The notes below the pieces were generated by a model. The model saw only the letters and a list, made by a program, of their open reading frames with translations, searched no databases and had not been told where the DNA came from. A program made the translations under genes and the position numbers. Positions 30,579-42,500 of a stretch of DNA of 64,000 nt are shown here, piece by piece. The stretch lies in assembly GCA_944472155.2 (NCBI GenBank), contig OX235279.1:122504110-122568109 (forward strand), read 5' to 3'. Every line of letters starts with the position of its first letter. The first letter of the stretch is position 1. Source of the DNA: Trichobilharzia szidati (lineage: Eukaryota > Platyhelminthes > Trematoda > Strigeidida > Schistosomatidae).

Positions 30579-33500
30579 CTTGGAATGAGAAAACAATGTA
30601 AGTTCATACTATTATCAACTGACCCACGCGAAGTACACAATTTTGACTTCAAGTTCACTTGAATGAATAGACTGTTAACAGTGTATTATTAGTTACAAAA
30701 TTTTTCCACAGGATATCGAAAGAAATGTTTGTTGTTGAAACTGTTTGGGATAAGATGAGAGTGAAAGACTGAGAATCTAAGCTGAAATCAAAGGCTTACT
30801 TTTTGAACCAACGAGCGAAGTCACTTGGAAAATATACTAGTGTTTCTATTTTCAACTTTACGTCACATCAGAAGTCTACTGCTGCATAATTGGAAAGTAT
30901 ACTCATTAACATCTGTGTGAAAACATTTACGAAAATAATGTAGAATTCGTACACTCGGTTGGTACCTTCACTTTCGGAAGTGGAGATTAGTAGATACAGT
31001 CATCAACCAGTCATAATGCGGTGAATTGTACAACGTTCTTTTAGTGATTACAAAAGATTTATATTACTTAAGTTATTCTGTGAGAAATGAAAATAATAAT
31101 GCGGTTCAGCAACCATAAGATGAGAAGAGCAAGTGACAATTAACAAAGAAGACAGTCATATGCTCTAAAGAGAGTATATCTGCATACTTTTAGTTGACTA
31201 CGCGTTTCTCAAACAACCCTGTTTACAACCCCTTTCAAAAAAGGAGTAGGGTGATAAACAGAAAGGCTTTGTGTGCTTATTGAAGTTTGTGGGTGGCTAT
31301 CACTCCTCGACTGCCTATACCGGGCGTTTTCTTCTGAAGAACAGAAGAGGCATTAGACCAACGCCGCAGAGACTCTAACGGGCACAGGTATTTTATGCAT
31401 GGTATATCGAATGACACACTGCATGGGGATTTTACAATACGGCTTATGAGGTCCACTGAGGAGTCTGCTTTTACCTATCTTGAACCAATAATCTGTAAAT
31501 TTTCGGAAAATACGATATTATCACAGCAAAACTATTTACAAACGAGCATCAATTCAGTTAACAGGGCATATTTTCCTGAACGACAGCTTCGAGATCTTCA
31601 CATCTACAATTGGTTTGCAGTCATTTTCTAGAAATCTGTGTTTGCATTCAAACTAATCAAAAAGCACAACACTAAAGCGAGCCCCAAACCTTTATCAACC
31701 TCATTCAACAGCTGGGCTACATGACAATGCCACGTGTCAAGTGATCAGCAACGGAAGACTCATCGGGTCGTTTGCAGTGAATACATGGATAAGAAGATGC
31801 TGCCTTCTTTCACCGATGATATCCTTAATTGTGCTGGTCTGGGTTATGCATCAATCTATGCACAGGGAGTGAGTAGACAACAACACGCTGGACCGATAAG
31901 AAGACACTTCAAGATTTGGACTTCTCAGATAATTCATGTCTCACAAACTCGAAGACTTACAGGCGAAAACCAACAAACTGGCGGAAGTGGCAGGCAGCGA
32001 AGACAGGACTCCAGGTGAACATAGAGAAGACGGAAGTGATAAAGATAACCAAGCCAATCACAGCACCAATCACTATCAACAGAAGTTTGAAAGAGGCTCC
32101 TTCCCTCATTTATCCAAGCATCATCGTTTTAACTACTGGCAGAATGGATGAAGATGTCAAAGGCAGGATGGGAACGGCAAGGTACGCTTCAAAATCAGTC
32201 TGGAAATCTTCTGTACTCCGTAGCATACAGAGCAAGATTCGGATTTTCAACAAAAATGTCAAGTCAGTCGGTTTTTTTATATGATTCAGGAACTTGGAGT
32301 GCGAGTCAAGAAAAGTATTTCCAACGGTCTACTGCAGAATTTTATCAACATCTGCCTTTGATAACTCCATACTGAATATAAGGTGGTTTGCCAGAAAGAA
32401 CTATCAAGAAGAAACTATGGGAACAGACTAATCTAGAACATATTCCTCAACAAATATGCTGTAGGAAATGGAGATGGATCGGAAACACGCTGAGGAGACC
32501 ATCAAATGACATCGCACACCTAGCCATAGTTTAAGTAGAACCCGAATGGAAAACGAAGGGTTGGGCCATCCAAGTGACATGGAGGAGATCAGAGACTATG
32601 GGCAATCGTGGGGCCGGATAAAGAGGACCGTACAAAACAGGACAAAGTGGAGATGTGCTGTTGGAGCCCTATGGAGCCCCACTCGGAACCCAAGGGAATG
32701 ACAATAAAGCACAAGGTGAAGCGCAGAAGCTAGTAAAATTTTTGGAAATGACTTAAATACAAACTTAGAAACTGAGCATTAATAGGTGAGCTCAGTCGGT
32801 AGAACATCAGACTCTTAATCTGAGGATCGGGGGTTCGCACCCCTCATCGGGCGGCGGGGCCCAAGTGGTCCAGTGGATAGCGCCCCGTGTGTGTCGGTGG
32901 CACAGCGTTTAGGACTGTCGCCGACCATGCACATGGTCCGGGGTTCGATCCCCTACCGACGCACACCTGATATCAATTGGTCGGTGTGCAAAATCTGGGC
33001 TACCGATATCACATGCTGAAAATTCCATACTTATACCAAAAATACAGTATATAATCAAAAAGGCAAAATATTGTTTATGCACAACCTGTATTTTCTATTT
33101 CCATTATCAAAGTTTATAATGTTACGTACGTTGATGTATAATCTCGTTAAAGCACAACCTGGGACTTACTTTGAAATCGATTCCACGACCCAATAAATCT
33201 GTACAAATGAGAACATGAAGTTTTCCTTCACGAAAAGCACGAACAACTTTGGCACGCTGAAAAATTAAACAAGAGTGGATACTTATTAGTTCAAACTTAG
33301 TTACCCAGAACAAATTTTCTACATACCAGAAAGTGAACCACACTTTTTGTGTGAGGGCTGATGAAACTAACTGCCTGCCCAAACTAAAATGTTTAGACAT
33401 ACGGACACCGTCATTTTGGGGTTTCAACCAACAAAGTGCTTTTTTATAGTTCACACTATGAAGTAAGACAAATTTGTTGAGAGATTTATTTAGTTAGTGA

Positions 33501-36500
33501 AATGATATATCCATGGTGAATTCATGCATTAACATACGTGAAATTTGTCTATTTACCCTGTGATAAAGCGACGTTAAGCGTTAATTACAACTGGATTTTT
33601 CATGCACAGTTCCCAATATTCTGCAGAGAAGCTGTACTTTCTATGTTTCCAGGCATATTATATGTACTTGTATAAATTTAGACATCTGCTAGAATGCACG
33701 TAGCCATTATTATGATGACAGCTAGTCTTTATAGAAACAAATGCAGATAATCATCTTGAAAAACTGGTTTGAGTTTGTCAGTAAAAGGCTAAAAGAAAGG
33801 ATAGGACAGATTATCCTTATTAACTATGGAGTAAAAAGCTCTAACAAATATAGATAAAGCAAAAAATCGAGTACATGGATGAAATTAGGCATATAACACA
33901 CTGAAAGAGACTTGGGGGTGACTTGTAAATAGCAATAGAAAATAGGACACAAAACGACAATAAGCACATACTTGAGCTGTCGTTTTATCACCAGAAATAA
34001 CATTTACCAAAATGTTTGCATCAGATAGTAGGATTTCTTTAAGGATTTCATTAGCTCTCTCTCGAGACTGCATAAAAATCAAACATGGATAAGCTAGTCC
34101 ATTAGCAAGTAGGTAACGCATTTCTAAAAGTTTCCCTTGTTCATTAGCACAGTAGCGCAGCTCTTGTTTGACAGTAGAAACAGCAGCATTTCTATGCAGA
34201 TTGTCACAAAAAGAAAAAGTTAGCATATTTATTACAAAGATTGAAGGTTGATGTAAGAGTAAACTTCAACTAGACTAATAGCGAGGGTATAAGAAACAGA
34301 ATGCATACAGCCAGTGCTCCTGGAGAAGAGTGCGACAATTGACAATTCGAGTTTCTCTTGAAGATATCAAAGACAGTAGAAAAGTAAAATCATACTTGCT
34401 AGATACATTCATTATTTTTCAGAACCACGATGACAATACATACTACATCCACATTTGTCTTACTGACTTTGTTGCCTTCGTTATCAACTATTCAAGATTT
34501 AAAAACAGTCTTGATAGTCCTGAATTTCAAATAGTTCAACACTAGAGGGCAATTAACCAAACTTCTAAGTCTTCTGCTTTACAATGATATTTGGGATGAA
34601 GATAACATTTTATGGTAATAATTTTGAGCACATCTTTCGACCTGGAGACGGTAAATAACTTTAAAGATCAAGCCTTGAAACTATCCTCATAAGTGAAGCG
34701 CCTTCAGCAAGTACGTCAACTTGTGCAGTTATATACAATTTATAAAACGTCTAACTAGAAGTGATAGTAAACTATGATGCTCTCAATACGTTTTCTCGGT
34801 GCTATCACAAATAAAACTGTGGAAAGGTAGGCTTAAGAAATCTAAGTGGTAATGCAATGGAATAATGCTTTTCATGCCTTTCATTACAACCAAAGTAGGT
34901 TTTTCTTTTGCAAGAAAGCAAAACTTTACACTGAAAATGTCCATAGTGTGGGGAGTGTAGGTTCTTTGTCTGAAATTAGGCGTGGCATTCAAGGCTTAAT
35001 TACAAAACACGTAATGAAGAGTATTATCACACTATATCTAACTTAACACCACAAAAATCGATATTGTCTAGTATATAACTATGATTACGATAAAACGCAC
35101 TGAAACGCAAAACTACAATAAATACTGCAACTGGTAATGCTTCTCTTACCGGATACCCACTCTTAATTGAACTAATTCTAGGGCGAAATTATCAGTCTGC
35201 AGGAGAGCAGGTAGCTGATTTTTTGCCCATAGTACAACCTCATCGGGAATAGTAGCTGAAAACAAAGCGATAGCAGGCCTAGTCAGTAACTGTTCATTGG
35301 AATGGCTGGTCTTCACGGCCTCGAAGATAGCAGCTAACTGATCATGAAATCCACGAGGTCGATATTTCCCTTTGTCCAAATGCTCTGAGTTAAGACGAGA
35401 AACATCGCCAAAATTTACTTCCAGCATCTTATCACATTCATCCACCACGAGCCAAAAGAGCCTGAAAATCATACAGGAAAAATGTATATTGAAATATTAC
35501 TCGTAATTAATTCCTCTACTGATGTACTTAATATACCAAAAACAAGGATACGTACCAAACTTTTGGAGTGCGCAAAAGTTCCTAGTTAGTGCCTAAACTT
35601 TTGAGCTAATCGTACAACGTAATCACGTAAAATAATGAGAAACATTTACGGTAAAATCAAACTGATAGCAAACATACCTGGAGAAGTCAAACGGACATTG
35701 CTTGGGTGGAAGAGATAACAAAGCAATTAACCGACTTGGCGTTGTAATTAGGATTTTTGTGTTCAAAGGTAATCTTAATTCACGTGACTTCTTCGAATTC
35801 TGTAGTACACTTCCAGTCCCAACAGTCTTATCTGAGCTCCTTTTGCACCGATTAGAATAGTGTTTTTGGTTGAGCATTGCCACATAACAGTCTCCTTGGA
35901 CACCACGACATAACCGAATCGCTTCAGACCAGATTTGATGCATAAGTTCTTGGGTGGGGGCCAAGATAATAGCGAATGGAAATATTTTCTTTTCTAACTG
36001 CATATTTCCACCCAGAGTATCCGTAGAATTAACACAGTCGGGAAGTTTTGTTAATAATAATTCATTAAGCACTGGAAGTAGGTAGGCGACTGTTTTCCCT
36101 GAACCTGTTGGTGCACAAGCTAGTACATTAAGATGCCAAAAAATAATGGCTAGGGCTTCAGTATATCTTGATGTATTACAAAACATGTGAAAATAAGAAA
36201 ACAAGTTGAATAAAAGTAGTCAAAGCAACAACACAAGAAGTGCTGTAAAACTTCACGTAAACTTTCAGAAGGGACAGCATTCTTCTACCCAGAAAACCTA
36301 GTTTTGACAAAATGGTGACGAGACTGTGATCAGGACACTAACTAGATTATTTAAGAAATTCTGGGAAATTCAGTGCTCCAATGAGGAATAAGACAATCAT
36401 TAAACCTATCTTTAACAAAGATTTATGTAGTGCGTATGATGATCATCACGGTATTAGTTCGATACTAGTTGAATCTAAAATGCTGGCTTCTGTTATGCCC

Positions 36501-39500
36501 GGTAGGCTTTGTAAAACGCGAAGAGCAGGCATGATTTCGTTCGTGTTGAGAATGTATTGATGACATGTTCACTGCACATCAGTTGTTAGACGTGTTGTGC
36601 CACAATAATCATGATATTATGGTTGGCTTCGATTCTTTAGAATGTTGGATGAAATTGTCTGTTAGAAAGAGGTACCCTAGAGAAGTTTAACTACATCCCG
36701 TAATCTCAATACAAAGTATCTGAAGTAGAGTGACGGCATACCATCACACAACATTGTTTATTTCCACTTAATTTAGCCAACAACGGCCTCCTAAAGGCAT
36801 CTCTAAAGGACTGTGTAATGGTGTAGATCTTAATTATGAGGAGAGTATTGTCTTACTGTGCAGTAACAACAGCTACCCGAATCACATGTAGTCTGTTGGA
36901 GACTCTTGTCTAGAATTTTGATATGTAATTTGATCCAAGAGCAAAGTACTGTTGCGAGATTGGCAGGAACTTGTACTAGTATTCACCCCACAGTTATTTA
37001 TTAGCTGGGGAATTTACACATCTAGATAGTTGTGAATGCTTGCAGACGTGTAACGCATGAAATTTTGAAACGTGTAGTGAAATTCCGGACTACATACTCG
37101 GAACATACTGAGCCACCAAAGACACCTTCGAGACATCAACGGTTGGTTTTACAACTCAGTGAAACTTGAACTCTGCGAGCTGACAATGTGCGGTAACTCT
37201 GTGTGGATCATTGTTGTTCCCTAAAAACTACTTGTATCTGATGTCCTCAATGTGTTAGTGATTCTAAGGTTCGACGGTCCATACTTGGATATAATGCGGC
37301 GCGTTCCATATCAGGTGATCTTGTTTTAGGAAATCAACTGCAGCGACTCGGACATGTGATACAAATATCAGTCCATAGCTTACAGATTATTCACTGTTTT
37401 GTAGTCCTAGGATTGACTGACTGCATTTCAACATAGAACTTAGTAGTTCGAATTGCCTCACCACGTCGCACACAAAAGAGAGAAGGGAAGATTCAAAAAA
37501 GAGTTAAAAGAAGCAGAGATGAACGGGAGAAAGATTAGTAGCATGCAGTTGGACGTGGAAAGTTACAAAGACTGAATGCATCTGAACCATATCACTAGTA
37601 GTCTCCAACTGTTGGTCCTTAAAATCCCGAAGACTCCAACTAGGTGGCCTACACGTACGTACGTGGACCAAACCAACTGTCGAAAACTTCATGGACTGAT
37701 TCCAGGTTTTGTTTTGATCACCCCTAACTTCTTCCCAACCTAATCTTATGTCAACTAACATTATGAGAGGAAGAGAGTGATGGTTCATCATGCGTAACAC
37801 GCATCATAGCCATCTCAATCAATGCAGATTCATAACCTGGTCGACTGACTTGGTCTGCTTTTCATCTAAAAAGCATATTAGGGGCTGCTTACCTAACACT
37901 GTCAACCTAACCTCAATATTACTCATCATATTATACCACCTGTCTCAGTCATACAGGACAAAGTTCTAGGATTAGGAATGGTTGTAAAGACGGGTGACCA
38001 GATAATTATATGGAATTTCAGGATTTCCACACCGAGAAGACACAGTAGACTGTCCAGGAGAAACATAGGAAAATATACCAGACAAGATTTAGTAGTGAAA
38101 CCCGACCGAAAGCTGCTACCTTGACGTGGTGGTCAGGCTTGAACACCGCAATGACCCAACAACCTATAATGGCTGAAACTTATGTCAGTTGGGGTCCTAC
38201 CATGCCAGAAAGGTTGTTTGGATAGTGGTTAGACAAAAAGCAGCTACCCAATCCAATCCTATGACTTAAACAAAATCACAAAATATCATACCGGATCGGC
38301 CGGGGCCCGGATTAACAACGACCAAGCTTCCTGCTGCCGTGTCACAGGGCAGAAGTGATAAATATGCTACTGAGACACACCAAATAAAAAAGAACAAACA
38401 AAAACAGGCCGTGTGTGACCGGCATCAAGTAGTTGTCTCCTGGGCTCTGCGGTCACGCAACCAACTTCCACGGTGTGGGCAGCCGGGAAGTACCAATCGC
38501 CCTCACAATCCGAAGTGCACGCGAAGCCTCTCTAATCCCCACTCATCTTTGTCTTCATCTTCATCTCTACTATCCTGCCTTCCTTCTACTGATGCAACTC
38601 CTCTACTTGATGGCTTTCCACTTCCTCTTCACTCTGTGTCCACTAAAAACGACGGAAGCCAAAATACTACTACCGATAGTCTCCTAAAGCCACGCCACCA
38701 ATCTCATATAGGAGCATTTAATGTTAGGACACTTTGCCAAATAGGACAACAAGCATCACTAGCCAAGACTCTGGCATCCCGGGCCATTGATGTATGTTGT
38801 GTTTCAGAAACACGCATACAAGACCCAAGTGTGGTTATTCACCTAACCCCACCTGGTCAACAGGATGAATCTGCAAAATTCACCTTGAGGGTGTCAGAAG
38901 ATGCCACAGCGAGTTCACGAGGATTAGCTGGTGTAGGGATAGCTTTGAGTACTAGGGCAGAACAGACATTACTTGACTGGATCCCGGTAGATAGCCGAAT
39001 GTGTGCTGTCCGTCTGAACGGATCAGTAAAAAGGAGAAAGGACTGCACTACTCGCCGATGCCTTTTCGTAATCTCCGCCTACGCCCCCACTGACTGCAGT
39101 TCGGATGAAACGAAGGATGAGTTCTACCAAAAGCTGTCTAGTTTGCTGCGAAAGGCTAAACGCTCAGATATAGTCGTTCTAGCTGGTGACTTTAATGCTC
39201 AAGTAGGGAAATTGTGTCAATCTGAGAAGGAGGCACCTATGGAGTTCCGTGCCAGTGAACCGACAACGGTGACCGTCTCCTACAGTTCTGTTCAGATAAT
39301 CATTTGTTTCTTGTAAGCACTAACTTCAAACACAAGGAGAGACACTGTTTGACCTGGCGACCCCCATCATCAAACCAACGCTGGACACAAATAGACCACA
39401 TAGCAATAAGCTATCGTTGGCGTGGGTCGGTAGGAGATTGTCGCTCCTTCTGGAACACGTGTGTAAATACCGATAACGCACTGGTCTGCGCTCGTGTGTG

Positions 39501-42500
39501 CTTACCACTGGATGGACGTAGGAAACAGCTGACGGTAAACCCATCACGTCCCCAGCTCGATCAGGAAACTAAGTCCCTATTTGAGGAAGAACTAGCTAAA
39601 CACATATCTGAGTTCGACAGCTGTGCTCACGCTGAAGAAGCCTGGAAGAATATTCAGTCAGCCATAGATACAGCTGTAAAAGCTGTGAATAAGGTATATC
39701 TAGAGGTGAGTAAAAACCATTGGATTTCAACTGCCTCATCCGAACTGATAGATGCTAGAAGACTTATTCCGGCGAGCTCCGAATTCAATGAGGAGCGAAA
39801 GCTGCACAAAAAGAAACTTACGAAAAGTCTCCGCAACGACCGTGAACAGTGGTGGGTGACAAAGGAGAAAGAGATGGAAAAAGCATCGGCGATAGGCAAC
39901 ACTAGGCAACTCTTTAGACTCATCAGGGAAACGGGTGGGAGAAGGCAAATTATAAGTGAGACTATTTCTGAGAAAAATGGCTCCTTAATTAACTGTCAGG
40001 ATAGACGCCTTGAACGCTGGAAAGAACACTTTGAGGAACAATTTAACTTGCCTACAGCCACACTGAGCCTCCCCGCCATCCAGCACACACCCGAATGGGA
40101 TATAGACACTGGTCCGCCGTCTGTAGGGGAGGTCACAAAAGCTATCTGTAATTTTAAACGAGGCAAAGCGGCAGGACCCGACGGAATTATTCCGGAGGTG
40201 TTTAAATATGGGGGTGACATACTAGTATGTAGATTAGCTGAGTTACTAGGTAACGTCTGAGAATCAGAGTCAGTTCCATCAGACTGGGGTAAGTCACTTA
40301 TTATACCGATATTCAAGAAGGCAGACAAGTCCTCATGTGATAATCATGGGGGTATCAGCCTAACGAACATAGTTCCTAAAATCCTAGGCTCAGTAATCAT
40401 GCACAGACTAAGCAGAACTCAGGAGGAACAAACGAGGGAAAATCAAGTGGGCTTTAGGCCAGGTAAAGGGTACATAGATCATATCTTCACTCTCCGACAG
40501 ATCCTAGAACATAGACACACTTTTAGGCGTCCAACAATTGCCATATTTCTTGACCTGAAGGCGGCCTTCGACTCCGTGGATCGAGAGGTACTATGGCAAT
40601 GTTTGACTGTGAAGGGAGTGCCAAGAAAGTACATTGCACTAATCAAGGCACTCTACTCAAACTCACGTAGCTGTGTAAGGGCTTATGGGGAATTGTCATC
40701 TGAATTGATAACAACCAGTGGTGTCCGTCAAGGATGTCCACTTTCCCCATTTCTGTTTAACTTCATCATAGATATGCTAATGGAAGTATCCTTAACTGAA
40801 CTTAACGACTTAGGAATCGACTTGTGACCAGGGAATAGTCTTATGGACTTAGAATATACAGATGACATAGTCCTGTTAGGGGAGGACGCTGACAAAATGC
40901 AGAGTCTTCTGAACACCTTGAGCAGCAATCTTTGTATGTTTGGCATGCGATTCGCCCCTGTAAAATGTAAGATGCTGCTACAGGACTGGACTACGTCAAC
41001 TCCTAGCTTAGTGATACGGAGTGAAGTGATAGAACATGTTGACCACTTCACCTATTTAGGAAGTTGTATCAGCATCAACGGACTGATTGGCGACGAAATC
41101 TCAGCACGGATCCATAAAGCTCGGGCTGCTTTCGCTAACTTACACCATCTTTCGTTTAGGCGTGATATCCGGCTGTCAACCAAGGGACGTGTGTACTGCT
41201 CAGCAGTTCGCTCCGTCCTTCTCTATGGATCTGAAACATGGCCAATACGAGTTGAAGACATGAAAAGGTTGACTTTTTGATCATAGATGTCTACGATCTC
41301 TTTCTCACGTTAGGTGGTATAATAAGGTAAGTAATGTTGACGTTAGGCGTAGAGTGTTGGGTAAGGAGGGAAAATCAACCGACGGGGCTATAAAGTTACA
41401 TAGATTGAGATGGCTAGGTCACGTGCTGCTTATGCCTAACCATCGCCTCCCCCGACGGGCATTGCTAGCTGATATAGGTGCAGGTTGGAAAAGAGTAAGT
41501 GGTGGCCAAACAAAAACATGGCATCAATCCATGAAATTCTTAACGGTTAAACTGAGTCAGGTAGGGAGATGCAAACTTCTGGGTTGAAGCCCTCGGGACT
41601 CTAAGAATTAATGGCTGGAGACAATATGTGACATGGCTGAAAATCGTTGTCAATGGCGCAGATGTATTCAGTCTCTGTAATCTTTCACATTCCTTTCTAC
41701 CATTACTCATTCTGTTTCACTGTTATACTTGTCAAAACTCTATTGATTCTCTTCACTCATCTTCTTGTCTACCTTTGTGTGCTATTTGGGACGTGGCAAC
41801 TCGAACTGCTGCACTTCGGTGCCGAGTTCTATGTTGAACCCAGACAGACAGACAGTGAAACAACAAAGACGTTGTCAAGTATGATACTTACGAATACGAT
41901 AAATGTGCAAAAAAGCCGGGGTAAGAGAAAAGACCTAAGGTCTAGGACAGTCTCTAATGTTAACTAACAATTTTCGCGCAGACATTTGGATGGGAAACGG
42001 TTGCAACAACTATTGATATAAATATAGATAAGATCTATAATGGGGTCGCAGCAACTCTTTATTTCCTAATCTATAGCTATTAAACATGTCCGCTGAAAGT
42101 AGATAACATTGCCTTCGTTTAACCGTCCACGCTAAACGGAGAAATGTACTAAATAATACCGATGTCAAGCGTAGTACTATGTAAGAAAGTTAAGTCAGTC
42201 GGCATGATTGATGTCGTTACCGTTCGAGGTGATCAGGACTCTTTACACGTGCCGAACCACTGACTTCATCGACGGAAACTGTCACATGAAGTTTGTTGTT
42301 GGAAAGATTCAAGAAGTGGTGAGACCAGAACATGACAACAATGCATTTTGTGGATTTGGGCTCGGTAGGAAGATGCAAATTGAGGCTCTACAAGTGCTAC
42401 GAACCAAAAGGTGGACAAACTTCGTGACATAACTAAAAATCGCTACGTGTTGCAGATGCTGTTACTTTCTGTTATCTCCCAGACTCTAAAATGTTCAATC

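Larger units (their letters stand above)
38102..41853 (+). mobile_element. RTE-clade LINE copy C with reverse transcriptase
   Basis: The longest RTE copy here. It starts ccgaccgaaagctgctacc and ends in (CAGA)n. An 8-base repeat agtgaaac at 38094-38101 and 41854-41861 is a likely target duplication. It lies in DDX52 intron 2, opposite to the gene. It contains the complete endonuclease-spacer-RT-thumb order that copies A and B lack. Confidence 0.88.

Noticed and set aside
32780..32852. Functional tRNA-Lys
   Set aside because: The 5' acceptor strand does not pair with the 3' strand, so I call it a pseudogene.
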